Shown here piece after piece: positions 22,460 to 33,779 of a DNA stretch of 64,000 nucleotides. The translations under genes and the position numbers were made by a program. The notes below the pieces were generated by a model. The model was not told where the DNA came from. It was given only the letters and a program-made list of their open reading frames with translations, and made no database searches. Origin of the DNA: Bos javanicus. Lineage: Eukaryota > Chordata > Mammalia > Artiodactyla > Bovidae. How positions within the stretch are numbered: position 1 is the stretch's first letter; each line of letters opens with the position of its first letter. The stretch is from positions 992,001 to 1,056,000 of the forward strand of contig NC_083876.1 in NCBI RefSeq assembly GCF_032452875.1, given 5' to 3'.

Positions 22460-23436
22460 GCAGGTCAGGAAGCAATAGTTAGAACTGGGCGTGGAACAAC
22501 AGACTGGCACCAAATAGGGAAAGGAGTATGCCAAGGCTGTATATTGTCACTCTGCTTATTTAACTTATATGCAGAGTACATCATGAGAAATGCTGGGCTG
22601 GATGAATCACAAGCTGGAATGAAGATTTCCAGGAGAAATATTAATAAACTCAGATGTGCAGATGACACAACCCTTATGGCAGAAAGCAAAGAACGAAAGA
22701 GCCTCTTGATGAAAGTGAAAGAGAAGAGTGAGAGAGGTGGCTTAAAACTCAACATTCAGAAAACTAAGATCATGGCATCTGGTCCCATCACTTCATGGCA
22801 AATAGATGGGAAAACAATAGAAACAGTGACACAATTTATTTTGGGGGAGCTCCAGAATCACTTCAGATGGTGATTGCAGCCATAAAATTAAAAGACACTT
22901 GCTCCTTGGAAGAAAAGTTATTACCAACATAGACAGCATACTAAAAAGCAGAGACATTAATTTGCCATCGAATATCTGTCTAGTCAAAGCTATGGTTATT
23001 CCAGTAGTCAGGTATGGATGTGAGAGTTGGACTATAAGGAAAGCTGAGCACGAAAGAATTTATTATTTTGAACTGTGGTGTTTGAGAAGACTCTTGAGAG
23101 TCCCTTGGACTGCAAAGAGATCAAACCAGTCCATCCTAAAGAAAATATGTCCTGAGTGATCATTGGAAGGACTGATGCTGGAGCTGAAACTCCAACACTT
23201 TGGCCATCTGATGTGAAGAGCTGACTCCTTGGAAAAGAGCCTGATGCTGGGAAAGATTGAAGGCAAGAGGAGAAGGAGTTGACAGAGAATGAGATGGTTG
23301 GATGACATCACTGACTCAATGGACATGATTCTGTGTAAACTCCAAGAGTTGGTAACGGACAGGGAGGCCTGGCATGCTGCAGTCCATAGGGCCTCAAAGA
23401 GTCGGACACAAAGAGCGACTGAACTGAACTGAAGTG
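22460..23436 (+). mobile_element. BovB LINE, 5'-truncated, with TSD
   Basis: A 977-bp sense BovB starts at gcaggtcagg (in the codons for YAGQEA) and runs to the gaactgaactgaagtg tail. It has an 11-bp perfect TSD aatatatgtat at 22449-22459 and 23437-23447. The first 139 codons are open (SLCLFNLYAEYIMRNAGLDE, with a mutated CADD in place of YADD), followed by frameshifts. Confidence 0.95.
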
Positions 23437-23447
23437 AATATATGTAT

Positions 23448-24225
23448 ATCTATGATTTACACATTAAAAAAGTAAGTTTTTTTTTTTGTTTGTTTGTTTG
23501 CCACCCCTGAGAAACAATATTCATCTCTTGGGAGCAATATTTCCCTGTTAAGAATGCATGAACCAGGGAGACAAGAGCTGATTTTATTATCACACCTCCA
23601 TTTCCCAAGCAGAATGGGAGATTTTCAAAGCCAGGTGTAAGTGAAATGTGATGAAATTAATGTTTAACTATAATGTTGAAACTAAAAGCTTTTCAAAAGC
23701 ATTCAGTAAGATTCAAATACAGGAAACTAAAATTTTACAGCTGAAGACTAAACAAGGCCACCACTTATACCCAAAATATATGTATTTAGAGACTTCTTGT
23801 TTCAATGAACATGAAGATTATACTAACCTCTCTGAAAATGGACATAGTTATGAACAGAGATAAGAAGCAAAATGTAAGAACATAAAACCGAGTGTTGATA
23901 GGCTACTTAAGTATGAAAGCAGCAGGTTTCTTTTGCAGGTGTTATTTGCATAATAATTGCACGCTTTGTGCATAGTACCTCTGTGCTGATGACTGCACTG
24001 TAGACTTAAAAATAAGTCAACAAAATGCTAAATAAACTACTAAAAACTGAATGGTATTTTATGGTTATTTAAAGTAATTATGTTTCATAACAGGAAAAAT
24101 TGGATATACCTTTGTTTATGTCAACTCATTTGTTCAAAATGTTCTCCCAACACTTTACAACAAATTAAAGGTGGGCAGCATAGTGATAACACTGTGAATG
24201 CAGTATTTATTTTTCACCTGGAGGT
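23448..24225. other. unassigned sequence
   Basis: It contains a poly(T)/(gttt) run at 23478-23500 and otherwise A/T-rich DNA without a repeat or coding signal that I recognise. Confidence 0.5.
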
Positions 24226-25130
24226 ATCAGTTCAGTTCAGTTCAGTCACTCAGTCGTGTCTGACTCTTTGCAACCCCATGAACCGCAGCATGTCAAGCTT
24301 CCCTGTCCATCACTAACTCCCGGAATTTACCCAAACTCATGTCCATTGAGTCGGTGATGCCATCCAACCATCTCATCCTCTGTTGTCCCTTTCTTCTGGC
24401 TTCAATCTTTCCCAACATCAGGTCTTTTCAAATGAGTCAGCTCTTCTCATCAGGTAGCCAAAATATTGGAGTTTCAGCTTCAACATCAGTCCTTCCAATG
24501 AACACCCAGGACTGATCTCTTTTAGGATGGACTGGTTTAATATCCTTGCAGTCCAAGGGACTCTCAAGAGTCTTCTCCAACACCAGTTCAAAAGCATCAA
24601 TTCTTCGACACTCAGCTTTTTTATAGTCCAACTCTCACATCCACACATGACTACTGGAAAAAACATAGCCTTGACTAGATGGACCTTTGTTGGCAAAGTA
24701 ATGTCTCTGCTTTTTAATATGCTATCTAGGTTGGTCATAACTTTCATTTCAAGGAGTAAGCGTCTTTTAATTTCATGGCTGCAATTACCCTTGCAGTGAT
24801 TTTGGAGCCCAGAAAAATAAAGTCAGACACTATTTCCCCATCTATTTGCCATGAAGTGATTGGACCAGATGCCATGATCTTAGTTTTCTGAATGTTGAGC
24901 TTTAAGCCAACTTTTTCACTTTCCTCTTTCACTTTCATTAAGAGGCACTTTAGTTCTTCTTCACTTTCTTCCATAAGGGTGGTGTCATCTGCATATCTGA
25001 GGTCATTGATATTTCTCCCGGCAATCTTGATTCCAGTTTCTGCTTCTTCCAGCCCAGTGTTTCTCATGATGTACTCTGCATGTAAGTTAAATAAGCAGGG
25101 TGACAATATACAGCCTTGACGTACACCTCT
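24226..25130 (-). mobile_element. BovB LINE, 5'-truncated
   Basis: The minus strand encodes the BovB RT C-terminal part. A 130-codon frame at 24744-25136 has CILSPCLFNLHAEYIMRN and NDLRYADDTTLMEESEEELK (YADD box intact), and 24418-24747 continues to SPGCSLEGLMLKLKL. The 3' tail (ttcagttcag on the plus strand) is at 24229-24245. No clear TSD. Confidence 0.93.
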
Positions 25131-25540
25131 TTTCAAATGTTCTCACAGAAATCAAGAAAAAAATAGTTTTTCTCTGGAAATTCAGTGAGTAACTTGCATG
25201 CTGACCCAGATTAGAAAGGAAGTAATTGAGATCAGGCAAAGGGGACAGAAAGAGGACTGGTGCAAGAATTATTTCTGAGCAGAATAGATATGAATTAAGA
25301 AAGGCTTAGAAATTAGTCAAGACCACTTGATTGAAATTGGAAGACTCAAGAAGACATTTAAATTCTAGTCCACTAGGTTAGAGAACAGAATACAGTACAG
25401 TATCATAAAGAGTCCTGCCCATAGTATTTGGGTCATGCTGTTGAGTTTTATTCTTGGAATTCTTATAGTCAATTGGCTATATCCTCTCTCTTATTTAGAT
25501 TATTATTATTTATCTATGTTTTTTACTTAGAATATTTTTC
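25131..25540. other. unassigned sequence
   Basis: About 400 bp with no repeat or coding signal that I recognise. Confidence 0.5.
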
Positions 25541-25895
25541 TGCATGAAAAGGAATGATATACCGATTCTCACTACAACATGAATAAATCTTGAAAGCATG
25601 CTAAGTGAAAACAGTGAGACACAGGCACAAAAGTCCATGTATTATATGATTCCATTTTTGTGAAATATTTCATCCCATAAAAATAAAAAGTAGATTAGTG
25701 ATTGCGAAGGGCAGGAGACAATGGGGAATGGGGAGTTTACTGTTGGGTATGGTGTTTCCTTCCAGAATGATAAAAATGTTCTGGATCCAGATAGTGGTGA
25801 TAGTTGCACAACATTGTCAATATGCTAAATGCACTGAATTGTACTTTCCAATCGTTAAAGTAACAAATTCTATGTTATGTGTATTTTACCCCATG
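25541..25895 (+). mobile_element. ancient L1 (L1M-type) 3' end
   Basis: The plus strand carries the conserved old-L1 3' end order: 'catgaataaatcttgaaagcatg', a region like 'tgtattatatgattcc', 'agtagattagtgattgc', 'gatagttgcacaacattgtc' and 'actgaattgtactttcc'. It is strongly diverged, so an old shared mammalian insertion. Confidence 0.75.
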
Positions 25896-27017
25896 TGCAA
25901 AAGAGTCCTTTCCATTGATTTGACCCACACACAATTATGCTTCTTTCCAGTAGTAAACCTAAGTTTCCTTTACAGTGGTAAATCTTTGTGAGGGCCTGAA
26001 GCTTTTGCAGTTTGGGGGATGTATAAGAAAAATAACTCAGAATTACAAATACAAAATACCCATGGCTTCTCTGGGTTGGGCCTTCACACCTATGGGGCCC
26101 TGAGCTCCCATCCATTGTGCCCAATACTTCTCTGCTCCTTCCATGAGGCCTGTGAGAGGGAAAGTCATGTCTTCTGGCCTAATTTCCATCAGCTCCCGTT
26201 CCAGTCCATACTAGCTACTATTCCAGGAGGCGTTTAAAAGGCCACCAACTGTCAATTTTGACACCTTGTATCAATTTTGAAATACTTACTCCTTTTTTCC
26301 TGAGTAAGATGAAGAGTCCCATGTCTGCCAGGCCTCTCCTAGCTAGACATGCCACTACCAGCTCGGCTGAACCACATATTGGTTGGCAGGGCTCCTACTG
26401 CTGGGTAGTGAGTTGCTCAGGGTATCAAGAGAGTTAGTGCAGTGTGAGGGCAGAAAAAATAAGTTCAAATGAGAATCTATTTTCATTATTATGATAAATA
26501 TGGGAAACAAATATATCATACTATTACTAGAAATAATTCAGACCAAGAAATTATTCAGATAAAACATAAAAAGTTAAGGAAGATGAGGCTACATGTTGTT
26601 TACATTCCCAAGACAATGAAATCGGGACAATAAACACACATTCAGGCAGGCAAAAGTCTAAACTGTGCAGACCCACTCCCAGTTACCACAATTGCAAGTA
26701 GGACTTTTTAAAATATATAAAAACATTGCATAAGAAAAGCCACAGAAAAATAAACAATTATTAAGAATGGAGCAATACTGGTCTAGTAAACTTGAAGTAA
26801 ACTTTGAGCTGGAGGTGGCTGTGGGTGGCATGTAGAGGAATGAGGTTGTACATGAAAAAAGGATTAAATTTTGGATTATAAATAAAAATGTTTGTATAAT
26901 CCCAACTTTGGAGAATATCTTTAGGTCCCTCCAGACTTTTAGGTATCATTCTCACATGGGCAGTAAGTGAGAGTAAATTAGAAACATTCTAGTCTTGTAA
27001 TATGCCCCATGAGCATT
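25896..27017. other. unassigned single-copy-like sequence
   Basis: About 1.1 kb, mostly A/T-rich. No ORF, repeat or RNA gene that I can support. Confidence 0.5.
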
Positions 27018-27608
27018 TTTTCTCCTTTTTATTTTTTATTTACTTATTTATTTTTACTTGAAGGATAATCGCTTTGCAGAATTTTGTGGTTTTCTGTCAT
27101 ACATCAACAAAAATCAGCCATAGGTACACCCATGTCCCCTCCCTCCTGGGCATTCCTCCTATCTCCCTCCCCAACCCACCCTTCAGCCTGTTGCAGAGCC
27201 CCTATTTGAGTTCCCTGAGTCATACAGCAAATTCCCACTGGCTATCTATTTTATACATGGTATTGTATATATCTATGTTACTCTCTCCCTACATCTCCCC
27301 TTCTCCCTCCTCTTCTCCCACAGTGTCCATAGATCTGTTCTCTATGTCTGTTTCTCCATTGCTGCCCTGAAAATAAATACATCAGTCCCATCTCTTCAGA
27401 TTCCATATATATTTTTTAGTATATGATATTTATATTTCTCTTTCTGACTTACTTTAGTCTGTATAATGAGCTCTAGCTTTGTCTACCTTATTAGAACAGA
27501 TTAAAAAGTGTTCCTTTTTATGGCTGAGTAGTATTCCATTGTATATATGTACCACAGTTTCTTTATCCATTCATCTGTCAATGGATATCTAGGTTGCTTC
27601 CATGTTCT

Positions 27609-27885
27609 GCTACTTCTACTGCTGCTAAGTTGCTTCAGTCGTGTCCAACTCTGTGCGACCCCATAGACGGCAGCCCACCAGGCTCCCCCGTCTCTGGGAT
27701 TCTCCAGGCAAGAAGACTGGAGTGGGTTGCCTTTTCCTTCTCCAATGCATGAAAGTGAAAAGTGAAAGTGAAGTCGCTCAGTCGTGTCTGACTCTTCATG
27801 ACCCCATGGACTGCAGCCTACCAGGCTCCTCCATCCATGGGATTTTTCAGGCAAGAGTACTGGAGCAGGGTGCCATTGCCTTGTC
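27609..27885 (-). mobile_element. Bov-A2 SINE
   Basis: Minus-strand Bov-A dimer with a ctgctg run at its left (3') end. The perfect 12-bp TSD cttccatgttct is at 27597-27608 and 27886-27897. It lies in the ORF2 3' region of the L1. Confidence 0.96.
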
Positions 27886-28510
27886 CTTCCATGTTCTAGC
27901 TATTGTAAATAGTGCTATAGTGAACAATGGGGTACATGTATGTTTTTCAGTTTTTATTTCCCCAGGATATCAAAGGAATTCCTAGGAGTGGGATTGCTGG
28001 GTCATATGGTGGCTTTATTCCTAGCTTTTTAAAGAATCACCATACCATCTTCCAAAGTGGCTGTATCAGTTTACATTTCCCACCAGCAATGCAAGAGTGT
28101 TCTCTTTTCTCGACACCCTCTCCAGCATTTTTTTTTTGTAGACTTTTTGATGATGGTCATTCTGACTGGTGGGAGGTGGTATCTAATCGTAGCTTTAATT
28201 TGTATTTCTCTAATAAATGATGTTGAGCATCTTTTCATGTGCCTGCTGGCCATCTGTATGTCTTCTTTGGAGAAATGTCTCGTCAGGTCCCTTTCTCACT
28301 TTTTGATTGTTTGTTTTTCTGGTGTTGAATTGTATGAGCTGCTTGTATATTTTGGAAATTAATTCTTTATCAGTTGTTTCATTTGTTATTATTTTCTTCT
28401 ATTCTAAGGGTTGTCTTTTCACCTTTTTTGTAGTTTCTTTTGCTGTACAAAAGCTTATGTTTAACTAGGTCCCACCTGTTTGTTTATTTATTTATTTTAT
28501 TTCCATTACT

Positions 28511-31014
28511 CTAAGGAGGTGGGTCATAGAAGGTCTTGTTTTGATTTTTGTTATCGAGTTTTCTGCCTATCATTTCTTCTAACAGTTTAATAGTTTCTGG
28601 TCTTACATTTAGGTCTTTAATCCATTTTGAGTCTATCTTTGTGTATGGCATTAGGTAGTGATCAACTTTCATTCTTCCGCATGTAGCTGTCCTTTCCCAA
28701 CACCATTTATTGAAGAGGCTGTCTTTGCCCCATTGTATATTCATGCCTCCTTTGTCAAAAATAAGGTACCCATATGTGCGTGGGTTTATTTCTGGGCTTT
28801 CTCTCTTGCTCCATTGGTCTGTATTTCTGTTTTTGTGCCAGTACCATACTGTCTTGATGACTGTAGCTTTATAGTATAGTCTGAAGTCAGTATATTTCTC
28901 CATCTATTAGTGTCCTCTTTGAGTTCTTTCACCAGTGTTTTATAGTTTTCTATATATAGGTCTTTAGTTTCTTTAGGTAGATATATTCCTAAGTATTTTA
29001 TTCTTTTCATTGCAATGGTGAATGGAATTTTTTCCTTCTGTTTTCTCATTATTAATGTATAGGAATGCAATGGATTTCTGTGTGTTGATTTTATATCCTG
29101 CAACTTTACTATATTCATTGATTATCTCTAGTAATTTTCTGGTGGAGTCTTTAGGATTTTCTATGTAGAGGATCATGTCATCTGCAAACTGAGAGTTTTA
29201 CTTCTTCTTTTCCAATTTGGATTCCTTTTATTTCTTTTTCTGCTCTGATTGCCAAAACTTCCAAAACTATTTTGAATAGTAGTGGTGACAGTGGGCACTC
29301 TTGTCTTGTTCCTGACTTTAGGGGAAATGCTTTCAATTTTTCACCATTGAGGATAATGTTTGCTGTGTGTTTGTTACATATAGCTTTTATTATGTTGAGG
29401 TATGTTCCTTCTATTCTTGCTTTCTGGAGAGTTTTTTTTTTTTTATCATAAATGGATGTTGAATTTTGTCAAAGTCTTTCTCTGCATCTATTGAGATAAT
29501 CATATGGCTTTTATTTTTCAATTTGTTAATGCTGTGTATTACATTGATTGATTTGCAGATATTGAAGGATCCTTGCATCCCTGGGATAAAGCCCACTTGG
29601 TCATGATATATGATCTTTTTAATGTGTTGTTGGATTCTGATTGTTGGAATTTTATTAAAGATTTTTCCATCTATGCTCATCAGTGATATTGGCCTGTAGT
29701 TTGTTTTGTGTGGCACCTTTGTCAGGTTTTGGTATTAGGGTGATGGTGGCCTCAAGAATGAGTTTGGAAGTTTGCCTTCCTCTGCAATTTTCTGGAAGAG
29801 TTTGAGTAGGACAGGTGTTAGCTCTTCTCTAAATTTTTGGTAGAATTCAGCTGTGAAGCCTTCTGGACCTGGGCTTTTGTTTACTGGAAGATTTCTGATT
29901 ACAGTTTCAATTTCCGTGCTTGTGATGGGTCTGCTAAGATTTTCTATTTCGTCCTGGTTCAGTTTTGAAAAGTTGTACTTTTCTAAGAATTTGTCCATTT
30001 CTTCCACGTTGTCCATTTTATTGGCATATAATTGATGATAGTAGTCTCTTATGATCCTTTGTATTTCTGTGTTGTCTCTTGTGATCTCTTCATTTTCATT
30101 TCTAATTTTATTGATTTGATTTTTCTCCCTTTGTTTCTTGATGAGTCTGGCTAATGGTTTGTCAATTTTATTTATCCTCTCAAAGAACCAGCTTTTGGCT
30201 TTGTTGATTTTTGCTAAGGTCTCTTTTCTTTTGCATTTATTTCTGCCCTACTTTTTAAGATTTCTTTTCTTCTACTAACCCTGGGGTTCTTCATTTCTTC
30301 CTTTTCTAGTTGCTTTAGATGTAGAGTTAGTTTATTTATTGACTTTTTTCTTGTTTCTTTAGGTATGCTTGTATTACTATGAACCTTCCCCTTAGCACCG
30401 CTTTTATAGTGTCCCACAGGTTTTGGGTTGTTGTGTTTTAATTTTCATTCATTTCTATGCATATTTTGATTTCTTTTTTTATTTCTTCTGTGATTTGTTG
30501 GTTATTCAGCAGCGTGTTGTTCAGCCTCCATATGTTGGAATTTTTAATAGTTTTTCTCCTGTAATTGAGATCTAATCTTACTGCATTGTGGTCAGAAAAG
30601 ATGCTTGGAATGATTTCAATTTTTTTGTATTTGCCAAGGCTAGATTTATGGCCCAGGATGTGATCTATCCTGGAGAAGGTTCCGTGTGTGCTTGAGAAAA
30701 AGGTGAAATTCATTGTTTTGGGGTGAAATGTCTTATAGGTATCAATTAGGTCTAACTGGTCTATTGTATCATTTAAAGTTTGCATTTCCTTGTTAATTTT
30801 CTGTTTAGTTGATCTAATCCTTAGGTATGAGTGGGGTATTAAAGTCTCCCACTATTATTGTGTTATTGTTAATTTCCCCTTTCATACTTGTTAGCATTTG
30901 TCTTACATATTGTGGTGCTCCTATGTTGGGTGCATATATATTTATAATTGCTATATCTTCTTCTTGGATTGATCCTTTGGTCATTATGTACTGTCTTTCT
31001 TTGTCTCTTTTCAC
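28511..31014 (-). pseudogene. L1 ORF2 remnants (endonuclease and RT)
   Basis: Minus-strand pieces are readable in order. 30814-31014 (endonuclease, IAIINIYAPNIGAPQYVRQML, VGDFNTPL box). 30438-30785 (ILGHKSSLGKYKKIEIIPSI, SDHNAVRLDL box). 29735-30016 (ETVIRNLPVNKSPGPEGFTA, RT fingers). 29411-29716 (KTNYRPISLMSIDGKIFN, RT). 28511-29118 (KYLGIYLPKETKDLYIENYK onward). In a live element this is the nicking and copying enzyme. Stops and frameshifts separate all pieces and the YADD box region (about 29170-29210) is not in a usable frame. Confidence 0.85.
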
Positions 31015-31429
31015 AGCCTTTGTTTTAAAGTCTATTTTATCTGATATGAGTATTGCTACTCCTGCTTTCTTTTGGTCTTTATTTGCGTGGAATATCTTTT
31101 TTCCAGCCCTTTACTTTCCGTCTGTATGTTTCCCCTGTTTTGAGGTGGGTCTCTTGTAGAGAACATATATATGGGTCTTGTTTTTATATCCATTCAGCCA
31201 GGCTTTGTCTTTTGGTTGGGGCATTCAATCCATTTATGTTTAAGGTAATTATTGATAAGTATGATCCCATTGCCACTTACTTTATTGTTTTGGGTTCGAG
31301 TTTATACACCCTTTTTGTGTTTCCTGCCTAGAGAATATCTTTTAGCATTTGTTGGAGAACTGGTTTGGTGGTGCTGAATTCTCTAAGCTTTTGCTTGTCT
31401 GTAAAGCTTTTGATTTCTCCTTCATAGTT

Positions 31430-32122
31430 GAATGAGATCCTTGCTGGATACAGTAATCTGGGCTGTAGCTTATTTTCTTTCATCACTTTAAGTATGTCTT
31501 GCCATTCCCTCCTGGCCTGCAGAGTTTCTGTTGAAAGATCAGCTATTATCCTTATGGGAATCCCCTTGTGTGTTATTTGTTGTTTTTCCCTTGCTGCTTT
31601 TAATAATTGTTCTTTGTGTTTGATCTTTGTTAATTTGATTAATATGTGTCTTGGAGTGTTTCACCTTGGGTTTATCCTGTTTGGGACTCTCTGGGTTTCT
31701 TGGACTTGGGTGATTATTTCCTTCCCCATTTTAGGGAAGTTTTCAACTATTATCTCCTCAAGTATTTTCCCATGGTCTTTCTTTTTGTTGAATGTTCAAA
31801 TTCGAGTGTTGGGGCGTTTAATATTGTCCTGGTGGTCTCTGAGATTGTCCTCATTTCTTTTAATTCATTTTTCTTTTTTCCTCTCTGATTCACTTATTTC
31901 TACCATTCTATCTTTTACTTCACTAATCCTATCTTCTGGCTCCATTATTCTACTATTTGTTGCTTCCAGAATGTTTTTGATGTCATTTATTGCATTGTTC
32001 ATTATATATTGACTCTTTTTTATTTCTTCTAGGTCCTTGTTAAACCTTTCTTGCATCTTCTTAATCCTTGTCTCCAGGCTATTTATCTGTGATTCCATTT
32101 TGATTTCAAGATTTTGGATCAT
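31430..32122 (-). pseudogene. L1 ORF1 remnant
   Basis: On the minus strand 31865-32122 (85 codons) reads as the ORF1 coiled-coil region: SQINSLETRIKKMQERFNKD, INDIKNILEATNSRIMEPED. The C-terminal RNA-binding part is in broken frames down to about 31430. ORF1p normally trimerises and coats L1 RNA. The frame here is disrupted. Confidence 0.8.
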
Positions 32123-32754
32123 TTTAGAAATTCTTTATCAGGTAGATTCCCTATCTCTTCCTCTTTTGTTTGGTTTGCTGGGCATTTATCCTGTTCCTTT
32201 ACCTGCTGGGTATTCCTCTGTCTCTTCATCTTATTTATATTGCTGAATTTGGGGTGGCCTTTCTGTATTCTGGCAGTTTGTGGAGTTCTCTTTATTGTGG
32301 AGTTTCCTTACTGTGGGTAGGGTTGTACAGGTGGCTTGTCAAGGTTTCTTGGTTAGGGAAGGTTGCGTTGGTATTCTGGTGGGTGGAGCTGTATTTCTCT
32401 CTGGAGTGCAATGAAGTGTCCAGTAATGAGTTATGAGATGTCAATTGTTTTGGAGTAACTTTGGGCAGTCTTTATATTGAAGCTCAGGGCTGTGTTCCTG
32501 TGTTGCTGGAGAATTTGTTTGGTGTGTCTTGCTCTGGAACTTGTTGACCCTTGGGTGGTGTTTGGTTTCAGTGTAGGTATAGAGGCGTTAGATGAGCTCC
32601 ATTAATTAATGTTCCCTGGAGTCAGGAGTTCTCTGGTGCTCTCAGGATTTGGACTTAAGCCTCCTGTTTCTGGTTTTCAGTCTTATTTTTACAGTAGTCT
32701 CAAGACTTCTCCTTCTATACAGCACCGTTGATAAAACATCTAGGTTAAAGATTA

Positions 32755-33190
32755 AAAGTTTCTCCACAGTGGAGGACATCTAGAGAATTTCACAGAGTTA
32801 CATGGAGAAGAGAAGAGGAAGGAGGGAGTTAGAGGTGACCCAGATGAGATGAGGTGGAATCAAAAGAGGAGAAAGCAAGCTAGCCAGTAATCACTTCCTT
32901 ATGTGCACTCCACAGCTAGACAGCTCAGAGATGTTCACGGAGTTATACAGAGAAGAGAAGAGGGAGGAAGGAGACAGAGGTGGCCAGGAGGATAAAAGGG
33001 GGAATCAAAAGGAGCAAGACAGATCCAGCTGGTAATTAGTTCCCTAAGTGTTCTCCACCATCCGGAACACACAGAGAGTCACAGAGTTGGGTAGAGAAGA
33101 GAAGGGGGAGGGAGGAGACAGAGGCAACATGGTGGAGAAAAAGGAGAGTCCGAAGAGGGAGAGAGCAGTGAAGCCAGTAACCTTGCTCCC
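32755..33190. repeat. degenerate ~145-bp tandem repeat, three units, in L1 5' UTR
   Basis: Three consecutive units start near 32755, 32908 and 33052. Each has, in order, a ctccac motif, a 'cagagtta'-type motif, a purine block agagaagagaag, a 'ggaatcaaaag'-like block and a 'ccagtaat'-like end. They are strongly diverged from each other. They lie in the L1 5' UTR, where tandem units can act as promoter repeats in some mammalian L1s; function here is not known. Confidence 0.75.
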
Positions 33191-33335
33191 AAGTAAAAAT
33201 GGTACTGAAGATTGGGTTCTTAAAGGTACAAAATTGATAACAAATACCAAAAAGGAAAGATTAAAAAATACAGAGTAGAGGTTGGAATTTCAAAAATACA
33301 ATATTAAATAAAAGAAAAAAAGCAAAGTCACAAAA

Positions 33336-33338
<3 letters not shown>

Positions 33339-33370
<32 letters not shown>
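33339..33370. repeat. (AT)n microsatellite
   Basis: A pure AT dinucleotide run of 16 units inside the L1 5' UTR. Followed by a poly(T) run at about 33397-33413. Confidence 0.98.
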
Positions 33371-33373
<3 letters not shown>

Positions 33374-33779
33374 GTTTGCTTTAAAAAAATAGGGTCTTTT
33401 TTTTTTTTTTTTTGCAAACTAATAGTAGGTTATAAAAGTGAAAATTAAAGGAGTAATAGAGGACTTAAAATTTAAAAAAATTAAAAAAAAAAGAATGATT
33501 GCAAAAATAGTAAAAATACATCTAGGACTTTCTCTGGTGTTGTTGTGGGTATTGTGGGGTCAGTTCATTTTCGGATAGTTCCTTAATACAGCTTATATTT
33601 CTCAGGATCTATAGACCCCTTCCTATGTAGTTGGTACTAACGACAGGGTTTTAGTCTACTGCACCTGTCACTTCCAAGGCAGTTCCCTCTGTTTTAGCTT
33701 CTTCTGTTTGCTGGTCTCTTCAGTGTCTGATTTCTGCCCTGACACAAAGGGGGTGGTGGTGGACACTTTGTTTTAGGCT

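Noticed and set aside
31428..32012. 194-codon plus-strand frame that looks hydrophobic, like a membrane protein
   Set aside because: It is antisense to L1 ORF1. Reverse reading of A-rich LINE coding sequence gives Phe/Leu/Ser-rich products.
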